Shown here one piece after another: positions 1 through 10,917 of a stretch of 64,000 nt of DNA; the first letter of the stretch is position 1; every line of letters begins with the position of its first letter. The stretch covers positions 868,001-932,000 of the forward strand of contig JADFUC010001146.1 in assembly GCA_019722365.1 (NCBI GenBank). The letters are read 5' to 3'. Position numbers and translations under genes: made by a program. The stretch comes from Lithospermum erythrorhizon (taxonomy: Eukaryota > Streptophyta > Magnoliopsida > Boraginales > Boraginaceae). Under the pieces are notes generated by a model. It did no database searches and was not told the origin of the DNA. It worked only from the letters and a program-made list of their open reading frames with translations.

Positions 1-1295
1 CCATCTCTTACTAATACTCCTTCCGTTCCTATATATTTGTCTTTCTAGGTCTAAACACGTTGATTAAGAAATCATATAAATTTACCTACAAGCCCTTGAG
101 AGAGAAGTGTAAGCTTTAAATAATTATTTAATAACTGCAACTCATCTCATGAAAAATTAATTGGAGGCATTGGTAATCTTAACTACTTTAGTAAGAGGGT
201 TAAAAGGAAAATAATGATAAAATATGTATTGAAATGTTAGGAAGACAAATGGTGAAGCAAAGATTTAGCAAAACAGTATATAGGAATGATAGTATATACA
301 AGTATTGAACTCCACACATATCGGACATTGATAGCAACTAACACCTCAAGGAGAAATCACTTCACTTTGAAATGTCACCATGGTGATTCGACCAGAATCT
401 TGTAAATCGTAAAAGAAACACATGTGGACAAACTTATGTGAAATGAACATATAAAAACAAATATATACATATCCACATCAATACATATATACCGAGTTCA
501 TGCTTGATTCTCCAATTTGACGAATAATACATCCTTTCAAGTTCTTACGAGCAGCATATAAACGTAAAAAGTAATGTGGCACAAACATAAACACATACAT
601 CAATCTAAATATATAACTAAATTCTGAGAATGATAAAAGTAATACTAATAACAATAGCACAGTAATCTACACTAAATTCTAATACTCCCTAAATCCCAAA
701 ATGATTAGCTAGTTTCATTTCAATCGCCAAAATTAACAACTTCGTACACTTAGCTCTCGCACATAAATTCAATTTGAATCAAAATTATCTTGTTAACAGT
801 AAACTACACTAAAAACACTAACATACTATACAATTTTCACCATATATCACACAACATACACAAATACGTCCGAGCTCAACCAACAAAATTCAAAACTGGA
901 CAATCTTTCGGGACAGGTTTTACATTAAAAACAAGATCATTGATATATATTTCCCCAAATATTACGAAACATACACAAAAACATCCAAGCTCAACCATAA
1001 AAATTCAAAACTGGACAATCTTTCCGGGACAAAGTTTCTATCAAACAAATCAGCATAAATACTCCGTAAACGAATCAATAACATAATACTAACATTTTAT
1101 ATATTTTTCACCAAATATCATACAACATACATAAAACATCCTATAGCTCAACCATAAAAATTCAAAACTGGACAACCTTTTCGGGACATAATTCATATAA
1201 AACAAATTAGCATAAAATCACCTTCACTCTATTCTAATTAATATAATTCAAAACTGGACAATCATTTTGGGACAAAGTGAATAATATTAAGCTAA
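1..1295. other. AT-rich non-coding stretch with spaced direct repeats
   Basis: I see no convincing gene here; the short open frames have no recognisable domains. From about 810 to 1290 a motif close to AATTCAAAACTGGACAATC recurs four times (near 887, 1002, 1159 and 1245), together with a shared preceding phrase around CATACACAAA..CTCAACCA. The spacing is irregular (115, 157 and 86 bases). If the short coding stretch just to the right is a first exon, this region is its intron. Confidence 0.5.
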
Positions 1296-1299
1296 TTAG

Positions 1300-1478
1300 C
1301 ATAAAATCACCTTAGCTGGAACCGAATTAATATAATTAAAATCCTCATTAAAAGAATCAATAGCATGAAACTGCATGAGATCAGTATTTGACTTGGTCAA
1401 CATCAAATGAATAATCAACGATGAAAATGATAACACTAATCCCACTAATGCCGCCCATTTTATCTTCGATTTTATCAT
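1300..1478 (-). CDS. Possible first exon of a membrane-anchored protein, rest outside window
   Basis: On the minus strand an ATG at 1478 opens a frame whose first 10 residues are basic (MIKSKIKWAA). A hydrophobic run of about 18 residues rich in L, V, S and I follows, then a soluble acidic stretch. This is the layout of a type II signal anchor. The frame reaches a good splice donor (AAG|GTGATT, near 1305), so the remainder would lie further left, beyond the window edge, after an intron of more than 1.2 kb. I do not recognise the family. A chance open frame is possible; the codon usage and donor make a real exon somewhat more likely than not. Confidence 0.35.
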
Positions 1479-1525
1479 CGCCGATCAAAACACCGAAATT
1501 ATGAACAAAATATAATTACATAATA

Positions 1526-1772
1526 CTCCCTCCGTTTTTTGTCCTTTTAGCACTATTAAGGAAAATAAAAATTAATAAAAAATTGCATTTAATGTAAAAT
1601 GTATTCGATTTAATCGATTTACTTGATATAGATTTGATTAGTTCTTTATTTCGGCGAGAAAAAATAGTCAAAAAGTACATTAAAAATGTAAAAAAAACTA
1701 TTTATAATGTTAAAAGGACAACTATAAAAAAATAATTTTTTTTTCAAAAGCTTGACAATATAAAACGGAGAT
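1526..1772. mobile_element. MITE-like element with CTCCCTCCGT terminal repeat
   Basis: It starts with TACTCCCTCCGTTTTTTGTCC and ends near AAACGGAGATA. Inside each end is a matching inverted stretch (GTCCTTTTAGCACTAT on the left, ATAATGTTAAAAGGACAACTAT on the right). No open frame is present. The terminal sequence is the one common to abundant small non-autonomous DNA transposons of plants. Confidence 0.55.
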
Positions 1773-3539
1773 ATAACTCTACCAAATTAATTGTCACGTT
1801 TCAGAAAATGGAGGAGAAGTGAGGTTGAAGCCTGAAGGTAGTGAATATTATAGTGAAAGAGAAAGAGTTTCGACTCCCCGCATTGATGGACAAGGATTGG
1901 TGAGTAGGGACATGATATAAATGCTTTTCGATTTTTACATATTAATAATTTTTAGTCGAGGCGTAGTATGTGGTTTCAGAGTTTGCATAGTTAGTTCTTT
2001 GAATGAGCTTGATTTGCGATTACATTAAATTGAAGCGGTATACTGTATAATCGGCTCGATGAGTAGCGGGTGCGAGTAAGAGAGTTAAGTACTGTTGCAC
2101 CTTATGTCTTGGAGTATTATTGTTTTGAAAGCGATTTGTCCCTAGCATCTGATGAAGTTGGGTGTCATTTGAGCGTCGAATGGATATTTGGTATCCTTAT
2201 TACATCAAGGACTTGAGGAAAAGGTATAACATGCTTTTAATGTTGTGTAGATAGTTAAAGAAATTTGATATTCGTTCAAAAACTTGATTAAATCGATTAT
2301 TTTTTGAATCTTTTAATGGTCGGACTTCCTTAATACGGAGATAAAATGTCAAAGAGTATTATACCTAAACTTATTTTCCCAGTAAATATCCGTTTAAAAA
2401 GTTAAAGAAAATGCATAAATATATTTTTAAAAAACTAGCATACTTAATCATTTATTATTGATGCTTTATTCATAGTGTTGTGAATGGGAGGCGGGTAACC
2501 CGTACCTTTGGCCCAATCAGCTAGATACTCCTTGCGTTAATATAAAGAAGGCATTAAAAGCCCCCTACTTGAAGGGAACATTAATTGAATGATGATAAAT
2601 ACTATTCACCCAGAAGCTACTTAGAAATTCTATAATCTTTGCTCATTCTCGCATTTGAAGTAATGTTATGCTTTTCGTTTCGCTTAAGTTATTAGATTTT
2701 GGGCGGTATTGACTTTGCGAAGCCCGGAGTGAAATTCTGATCAAACAGTCGTAAGTGCAGGTGGGGCCGACACACGAGCCATGGACAAAATACGTCTTGA
2801 GATGGGCGCGGGTGGTCACCGCGCCAGTAGTGCCATCTCTTAGCAGCGAGGCGCAATGGGGCAAATCAAGAAACGGAGCGGACCCGAAATAAAATTCGAG
2901 ATGGGCAAACACATCAAGCGGGCGCGTTCGGATGCGCCGTTCTTCACTACTGGAATGATCCTCAAAAGAGGAGTGTGTCAGAAGAACATCGCTCAGCAGG
3001 TCCTCACCAAAATCCCTCACATCACAACTCACAACTAAGGTAAAGGTTATCGAGTTGAATTCGAGTACAAGATCTTGCTCCATATCCAAAACAATTAAAT
3101 AATTAATTAATTCTCCAACTCAATAAAATACATATTCAAACGGATAATTCGATACGCGCTCTAACTATAATCCTTGGCGGGCGCCACTACCATCGACCAT
3201 AATCTAGACGACGATAAAAAGGTGACAAAAAAGGATAAAAGTATATCTTAGACCATCAATACAAGCAAATGATGAGATTTCACAAGTCCCCACAAGCAAC
3301 AATCTCCTCTTCTGAGAATACGGCAAACATGTGGAGATCCATGTCTCCACACAGTCACACAAAGTACCCCACAATTGCACACTTGGCAACTCATTTTAGG
3401 ACAGTTGAGATCGCGCCAAGTCCTCACCTCTTATCTACAAAAATCCACAAAACAGCAAACGTTTTGGTTTTTCTTCTATTTTCTTTCTTGTCCCAAAATA
3501 GTTGTCCACTTTGAATGAATTAAACATTGCAAGAAAGAT
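1773..3539. other. Intergenic region and CAO upstream region
   Basis: Mostly AT-rich, with no recognised gene. The exception is a clearly more GC-rich island at about 2740-3060, which is open for 148 codons on the minus strand (2643-3089). I do not recognise that frame. The last ~400 bases, with pyrimidine-rich tracts and a CTTATC (GATA/I-box type) motif near 3427, should contain the CAO promoter and 5' leader. Confidence 0.4.
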
Positions 3540-6500
3540 ATGAACGCAATTGCTACTGCCTCTGCTCTCTCGCTTCCCATCTCTTTTTATCCCTCTACTA
3601 AGTTTAAATCTAAAAGGGTATGTTTAACTTTGGTTTTTTCATGCTTTTTTGTAGTCAATTTAGTTAATCTGAATGTTTTTTGGATAAAAATGTTATTATT
3701 TTATACTTTTTAGCTATTTCTGAATATATAGTAGACTGATTATAGTTATTTGAGTGTAAATCCAAAGGGGTATGCTCAAGTTTTTTTTTTCTGCATTATT
3801 TGTAGTCATTTTAGTTCATCTGAATGTTTTTGGATAAAAATATTATTGTTTTAGCTATCTTTGAATACATAGTAGACTGATTATCTTCAACCAAGTGTAA
3901 ATCCAAAAGGGTATATGCTAATTATATTTTGTTGGCTTGTTTGAAGCCAATTTAGTTCATCTGTTTGTTCTGGATTCAAGATTCTTGTTTTGGCTATATC
4001 TCCATAATCGATAGTATGGTTATCGTGATGTTATGTAGACATACTAGTTTAGGGTCCAGTTGCTTAAGGGTTGAATTGATGAATTAAATGACTTGGTTCT
4101 GCTTTGATCACATTCTAGCCTTGATGCCGATGAACTTTGTTAGCAATAGTAGAAGTGTAGGCCTCAATTTAAAACAAGTCATGGAATATATTAATTAGAA
4201 CATGTCACCGTGCCTCTAAAGAGAGACTCACGCCTAAGCATGATAGGAGGGGGATGGATTGTGCGCAGCCTTACCTTGTAATAACATCGATGCAGTTTTC
4301 GAATTGACCCAAGACGAAGTGCAAAGACTATCAACTGCTTCACAATAGATAAGAAGTGTAGGTAGTGTAATGAGCCATTTGGCTTAAGATAACAATTGGC
4401 TACTTCTAACTTCTATGTGAAGGAACAATTAATCATCCAAGCATTTAACAGAAGAGTATTAAAGTTGGTTTTTGCAATGGAGCCGGTGGCAAATGATAAC
4501 CCTCTGTGGCTGGAGCATGGAAGTCCCATCTTTTGAATCTCTGTCCTTCAATTAAGGTTTATTCAAGATTTTGTAGCTACATCGGTGGATTTATACTGAT
4601 TGTTTGATAAAGAAAAAACCTAAGTACCACAGATTGTTGTTTGATGTGCTGAACTGTTCAGTTTCTGGCTTCTCGTATTAAGGATGTATATGTGTCTTAG
4701 GGATATTTATGCTAGTCCCTAACGTATGAAATGAAGTGTTGATCCTCTATTAAATGAAATCAGTATAATAATCCATAAAGAAAGTCCCCGAGGAGGAGGA
4801 AGAAACATATTCACTCTTAAGCATAAAGATCCGATTCTCTTCTATATGTATTTTTGGTTTACTCTTGTATCACAAATGTGATGCAGAATTGCAGATGCTA
4901 AAATCTTGATATAAAATGATTGAAACAACAAGTAAAAAATCGATCCTTGGCTGTGAGAAGAGCATATCACATGATATAAGTAACATGGTTATGTGCCATT
5001 CATGCTTGCGTATATTAATAGTTCTATTAATTTGCAGTGCGCTAAAGGAGGATTTAGAATTCTTGCCATATTTGGAGAGCAAGGCGGGCTGGTGGACAAG
5101 AAAAATCCATGGAGTACTCTATTTGATGTTGAAGATCCAAGATCTAGAATTCCCCAAAGTAAAGGGAAATTTCTAGATGTCTATCATTCCTTAGAAGTAG
5201 CAAGATTTGACATACAATATTTGGATTGGCGGGCTCGACAAGACGTTCTTACCATAATGCTCCTACATGAAAAGGTTGATTAGTCTGCAATGTTTGTTAG
5301 TTTTCAGTAATCTGCAGCTGTTTCTTCTATCGCTGCAAGTATTATACATTCCCAAGTTGTTTCTCATATATTTATCTCAGCAAAATAAATTATTTTTCTA
5401 GGTTGTTGAGGTACTGAACCCTCTGGCACGGGATTTTAAATCTATTGGGGCCATGAAAAAAGATCTTGCAGACTTGCAAGACGAGCTTTCACAAGCTCAC
5501 AAGCAGGTCTGTAAATATGTTTTCTTTATGTTTGTACATGACAAATAAAGACTTTATGCTTAAAAAATATGGCCATGGATAAATACCAATAGGAAGATTG
5601 TTGGTGCTATCTACAACTTATAGACATCCATGTTCTTTTTATCTAACCTCCTGTGTCTGACTCCTACAATACAGGTACATATATCTGAAGCAAGAGTTTC
5701 AGCTGCTTTAGATAAGCTTGCTTACATGGAAGCCTTGGTTAATGATAGGCTGCTTCAAGACAGGGACACAATTGAAGCTACATCTGAATCTCCTTCACCG
5801 AGTACTTCCAGAGAATCTCTTGACACAATTAGAAGAAAGCCTCCTCGGAAAAGTCTGGATGTGTCAGGTCCTGTTCAACAATACAGTCCTCATCTAAAGA
5901 ACTTCTGGTATCCAGTTGCCTTTTCTAATGACCTGAAAGATGACACCATGGTACGTCAACTCAAAGTAATTCCAAATTTAATAATCCTTGAAATAATAGG
6001 TTGAATATCCTCATGTGGAGAAGAGAATGTTTGTTGGAACTAATATTTTACACTAGAGATGTTCTCTGAAAGATGAAATTAAGAGGAGACATTCAAATTT
6101 CGAGCATAATTTGATTGCACCTTTTTAAGTACGTTCGTCATATTGATTTTGTTCTCCGTTTACATTGTAAGCAGGTCCCAATCGATTGCTTCGATAAGCC
6201 ATGGGTCATATTCCGCGGGAAAGATGGAAAACCTGGATGTGTTCGGAACACATGCGCCCATCGTGCCTGCCCTCTTGACCTGGGTTCAGTGAACGAGGGT
6301 CGGATTCGATGTCCTTATCATGGTGAGAATCAACATATTCTAATATTGTGATAATCAGACAAAATATGTCGATCCAATCTGATATAATATGTGGTCTCTT
6401 GGTTGAGGGATATTTGTCGAGATTGCTTTGGCAAATTTATGTGCTATAATTAGTACAGAAGACAGTGCATGATGTAACAATGGATTTATAATGCTCACTA

Positions 6501-8182
6501 ATATTTTCCATGTTATGAATGAAAAGGGTGGGAGTACTCGACTAATGGAAAATGCGAGAAGATGCCATCGACAAGGTTGCTTGACATAAAAATTAAATCC
6601 CTACCCTGCTTAGAACAGGATGGATTAATATGGATTTGGCCAGGCAGTGATCCCCCCACAGCCACTTTACCTTCTCTTCTGCCACCTCAAGGATTCCAGA
6701 TTCATGCTGAGGTGCATTATATTAAGATCAGGTTATATCGTATATTTCTAAATGATGAGATACACTCACAGTTGCAACTGTAACTCTTTGTAAACAACAG
6801 ATTGTGATGGAACTTCCTGTGGAACACGGGCTTCTTCTGGACAATCTCTTGGATCTTGCTCATGCTCCATTCACACACACTTCCACATTTGCTAAAGGAT
6901 GGAGTGTTCCAAGGTATTATTTAATTTTCTTGCTTAGATGGGTTACACCACCACGTGTCAAAAGCAACCATCTTATATTCTATTTGAAGACAATAGGACA
7001 ACCAAAAGGTGCATTGGCTTGTTTATTAAGTAGCTGGCATTAAGTTCTCATACATCTCAATCTCTGATGCTGTAAGTGTAAACACCATGGTATATGACAA
7101 GGTCAGCTATGAAGAAATTTAGGTTCAGTGGTGATATTTTTGTATATCTAAGACAAAGAAACGGTGTTCGTTGTGGAATTTTCGATATAACAATTGGTTG
7201 AGCACTTCATTTAAAACATGGGAAACTGCAATCTTGATCTCAACTTGGGGCAATGACCTTTATGTCCTTATGCGATGGATCTTCACCTTTGACTTACTTA
7301 TTGAAGATATTGATAATATTATTTGAAGCCTTACCGAGTTCTTTCTTCCTCAACAGCTTAGTCAAATTTTTAACACCTGCTTCGGGTCTTCAAGGCTATT
7401 GGGATCCGTATCCAATTGATATGGAATTCCGACCACCTTGTATGGTGTTGTCAACCATTGGGATATCAAAGCCTGGAAAACTGGAAGGACAGAGCACCCA
7501 GCAATGCTCAACGCACCTTCACCAGCTTCATGTGTGTTTGCCTTCATCAAGACAGAAGACGAGATTGCTGTATAGAATGTCATTGGATTTTGGTCCTGTG
7601 CTAAAGCATGTTCCATTCATACAATATTTATGGAGACATTTTGCTGATAAGGTAAAATTTCTTTCTGGGATGACCTCTAACTTTCTTAATCGGCATAGTA
7701 TTAAATACCCAAATTTGTATAAATACTGAATGGAATGAGCATTACACTACCTATGCTTGATAATAATTTCACTATGAATAAGTCAAAATGACTCATTACA
7801 CTGCCTATGTTTTTTATTGTAAAAAATTTAGTATTCACTCAAATAATTCGTTCCCTTTTCAATATGGTGAACGGGTTGAAAATCCCCGTGTTGCATATTA
7901 TTTCACCTTGAACATCCTCATTTATTTCTTATATTTCATATCTGACAATTGTAACTTTTTCCAATCTTCCATTATGTTTTGGTTAACACTCCTGTTGTTC
8001 ACCTGCAGGTCTTGAATGAGGATCTACGACTAGTACTAGGTCAACAGGACCGGATGCTCAATGGGGAAAATGTGTGGAATTGGCCTGTGATCTATGATAA
8101 GCTAGGTGTAAGGTACAGGTTGTGGAGAGAAGGCGTGGAGCAAGGTATTAATAAGTCGACATTCAACGAGCCATCATCTTAG
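3540..8182 (+). CDS. CAO: Chlorophyllide a oxygenase, chloroplastic
   Basis: This Rieske mononuclear-iron oxygenase of the chloroplast converts chlorophyllide a to chlorophyllide b. Nine exons join in phase: 3540-3617, 5038-5274, 5402-5506, 5675-5950, 6175-6322, 6527-6711, 6801-6913, 7357-7651, 8009-8182. They give 536 aa, matching my recollection of the Arabidopsis enzyme. After a serine-rich transit peptide comes the regulatory A domain, with a degron-like segment [10 protein letters not shown] at about residues 94-103. A linker with a coiled-coil feel follows, then the catalytic domain. The Rieske cluster is seen as CAHRAC..CPYHGW, and the mononuclear iron site as DLAHAPFTH. All splice sites are GT-AG and no lesion is visible. 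The family is known to be controlled by chlorophyll b-dependent proteolysis through the A domain. Intron 1 (1.4 kb) carries an antisense SINE-like fragment. Confidence 0.97.
4208..4385 (-). mobile_element. SINE-like repeat fragment, copy 1 (in CAO intron 1)
   Basis: Read on the minus strand it contains AAATGGCTCATTACACTACC, then CTTCTTATC, AAGGTAAGGCTGCGCAC and GCTTAGGCG..AGAGGCAC. The same blocks occur in the same order at about 37272-37447 on the plus strand, inside a SECA2 intron. The GGTAAGGCTGCG and GCGGGAGCCT-type blocks resemble the 3' half of the Au family of plant SINEs, as I recall it. I see no target-site duplication, so it is probably an old copy. Confidence 0.5.
7731..7835 (+). 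repeat. Short relic of the same SINE-like family
   Basis: In CAO intron 8 the phrase AAGTCAAAATGACTCATTAC and the following ACTGCCTATG match the start of the copy at 37285 (AAGTCAAAATGGCTCATGAC, ACTACCTGCG). A second, weaker echo (GAGCATTACACTACCTATGC) lies about 50 bases earlier. Only the left part of the family is recognisable. Confidence 0.35.
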
Positions 8183-8639
8183 AAACAAATCTTATTGTTT
8201 CGGATATAGGTGTGTCTAACAACAGTCCTGCTACCATCGGTCCATCAGCTCCTTCCCAGAACGCCAGAAAATACAATTACTTGCCCGCTGCAGAAACTAA
8301 CTCTACCGAGATTCCTTGTCGTTATAGCCGAGGGGGGAGGGGGTGTAGATCTGGCTTGGAGATAGTCATACAGACATCTCTGCATTCATTTGAGGCATAA
8401 AGAGTTGCTCCTCGGTCACACAATTACGCCCCTTTTCGAATAAGGAAACTGTGCAGGATTTTTTTGTTTTGTTCTGTTTTCGTTTTGTGTACAGCTTAAG
8501 CAAATCCAGTCTCCTCCCCCTACCTTAAAGTTCCCCACTCTTTCCTTTGTAATTTTGGGAGCTAAGTTAACTCGTTCATAAATTTTCTGATCCAATATAA
8601 ATTGCCACTTGTATCATATCAACGTTTTTCTTCCCAGTA

Positions 8640-9522
8640 ATTAATGAAATGAAAGTTTTGATTAATTTGTTTCATCAGGGAATGCTTTTGAATCATATGT
8701 CACATTATAGTAACCTGTTTTCTTCACAATCATGTAGCTTCTGAGATTTCAGTTTGAGGGTCCTTCTTTCTTGTATATTAATAATGAATAAGCTGTCCCA
8801 CCATTTTCATTTTTGGACTATGAACAGACATAAAACTAATGAGTTACGCTACAAAATATGCTTCATCCAATACATACTAGGCTAACTATAACACTAACTA
8901 TCAATACATTTGATAAGTTAAAGACACATCAATGATTTACGTGTAACTCAAAAACATGGATAGCATATAATCCTCAGTTGAATAGACTCATTATAATACT
9001 ACTAACCTATCGGATTGATTATTCTCATACTCGGTTTTTTTATAACACCATAATAATATTTCTTTATTACTTCATATCAAATTTTGTATTACAAATACAG
9101 GTAGATATTATCAACAATTGGATGAAAGATTCATTACCCTTTTTATCTTCCATCGAGTCCACAAGATAAGTTCATGGAACAAAATGAAATGAATATAATT
9201 GAACGATCAACTTTGCTCTAAATCTAATCCTTTGATTAGATTCATGGTCACTTGTATCTATCTACCAAACGGATCATAGAACATAGGACAAATATCAAAC
9301 AGTCTCTCCTAGGTTTGCATATTGCAATACTAAGGAACAACACATGCACCCTCATAGACCTTAGTCTCAGTGTCATGCCCCTAAATAGCGTCAATAAAAC
9401 CTATCCCCATAAACATATCCTGCATTTGATAATTACACCCCACAAATTCATCATTCATGAACAACCCCACATCACCCATTGTACCCTCCTCCACCATAGG
9501 CAGACAATGGCGCCATCAGCAA
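8640..9522. other. Intergenic region between CAO and NAC 3' ends
   Basis: CAO and the NAC gene converge here. The stretch should hold both 3' untranslated regions: CAO ends near 8600, with AATATAAA-like signals at about 8595. I see no other gene, and the short open frames have no recognisable features. Confidence 0.6.
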
Positions 9523-10595
9523 TTAAAAAGAGAGAAGTAAAAGGCCATTCTTGTCGAAATCCTTATCAATATTGAGTTTACGCTGGCTCTGAACCTCGTT
9601 GGTGAACTCCGACGAGCTCGAATCGTTGTGAAGTTTAGGGATGGAATCTGATGTGTCCAAGTACATAACATCACTATTGAACACATCTTGTTCCTCCTGT
9701 TGCTGATGTAATGACGACATGCTGACATCTGACTTCTTCCCATCTTCTTCTTGGATTGTGGAGAGTTTGGTTGTACTTTTCTTCTTCTCAATTGTACCTT
9801 TCTTATTGTAAATGCGACATAACACCCACTCATCCAGCTGTATCAAATCAAATAATTTACCAATTAACATAAATAATAAATCATGACTTCGAAAAACCTC
9901 CTATCTAAATAAATAAACTCACCCTCAAGTTATTTTTGTGGTTGCGAGCAGAACGGTCAACATCGGCCATTCTATACTCATGCATAATCCAATTAGTTTT
10001 GTCACCTTTCGGAGCTTTTCCGGCGTAAAACACCAACGCCTTCTTAATCCCCACCGCTTTCGGCTGCCCTATCGGCTTATCAGCCCCTGTCGCCTTCCAA
10101 TACCCACTCCCCGCACCTCGATTCGGCCGCGAACCATTCGGGTATTTCCTGTCCCTATGGGAAAAGAAATACCATTCTTTCTCACCATACAATGCCAAAT
10201 CTAAATAATAAACAAACCATCAAAATTAATCAACAATAATAAACTAAACAAACTCTAAACAATGGCGGAGTCAAGAAGATTTTTATATAAGGAGATAGAT
10301 TATTTAAGGAAAAATATAAAAATTTAACGACGTGAATGAATAACTATAGTTTTTGAAAAATAAATTAAAAAGTACTCTGGTAAGTGATGGCGGGATAAGG
10401 AGAATTTCGGATTCTCACCAAATTAAAAGTACCTATAGGAAGTTCCCATGGATTATATTTGTACAAATCAATTTCAGCTATAATAGGGACATCAATATGC
10501 TGAGATGCACATCTTTTGACCAAGTAATGCATGACTAGCTCTTCATCAGTTGGGTGAAATCTGAACCCTGGAGGCATTCTCAATTCAGCTCCCAT
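9523..10595 (-). CDS. NAC032: NAC transcription factor, ATAF subfamily (ANAC032-like)
   Basis: Three exons on the minus strand (10595-10433, 10200-9923, 9837-9523) join in phase to 251 aa. The NAC DNA-binding domain fills about residues 7-158, with all five subdomains visible: LPPGFRF-type start ([15 protein letters not shown]), [47 protein letters not shown], and WIMHEYR ending at [13 protein letters not shown]. The exon layout, with introns after the WELP segment and before LDEWVLCR, is typical of the family. The C-terminal ~95 residues are low-complexity, rich in S, E, D and Q, as expected of an activation region. ATAF proteins are stress- and ABA-responsive regulators in the nucleus. The ANAC032 assignment rests on similarity plus gene order and is less certain than the subfamily. 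Confidence 0.93.
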
Positions 10596-10725
10596 TTTAT
10601 TTTTATTTTTTTTATTAAATTAAAGCACAAATATTATTATTTTTAATTAATTTATTAAATGAAACAGTAGAAAGGGAAGTGGAGTTGGCTGAAATTTGAA
10701 ACTTCAGACGCAAGTGAAGGAGGAG

Positions 10726-10753
10726 TATTTATAATGGGTTGGGAGGCCACGTG
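10726..10753 (-). promoter_or_regulatory. TATA box plus G-box/ABRE core of the NAC gene
   Basis: On the minus strand TATAAATA lies at 10733-10726, about 130 bases before the NAC start codon. A palindromic CACGTG (within CCACGTGG) sits at 10753-10748, directly upstream of it. A G-box this close to the TATA box fits the ABA, stress and light responsiveness known for ATAF-type NAC genes. Positions are read directly; function is inferred. Confidence 0.55.
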
Positions 10754-10892
10754 GAGGGCAGTTGATGCTAGTTTGTTAAAAAACGTGTGAGATGAATTAT
10801 ATAATGATGATTGATAATTTGATATGGACACGAAGATGGGTAATTTCTGATGATTTGGTCACTGCTTACCTCATGCTACTTGGACTCGTATG

Positions 10893-10917
10893 GCTGAGCT
10901 GAGCTGAGCTGAGCTGA
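10893..10917. repeat. Five tandem GCTGA pentamers
   Basis: GCTGA is repeated five times without interruption, about 300 bases upstream of the NAC start codon. It is a short microsatellite in the presumed promoter region. Confidence 0.85.

Noticed and set aside
790..1086. 98-codon plus-strand frame
   Set aside because: It lies within the direct-repeat region, is Thr/Asn/Lys-rich with no motif, and is explained by repeats lacking stops.
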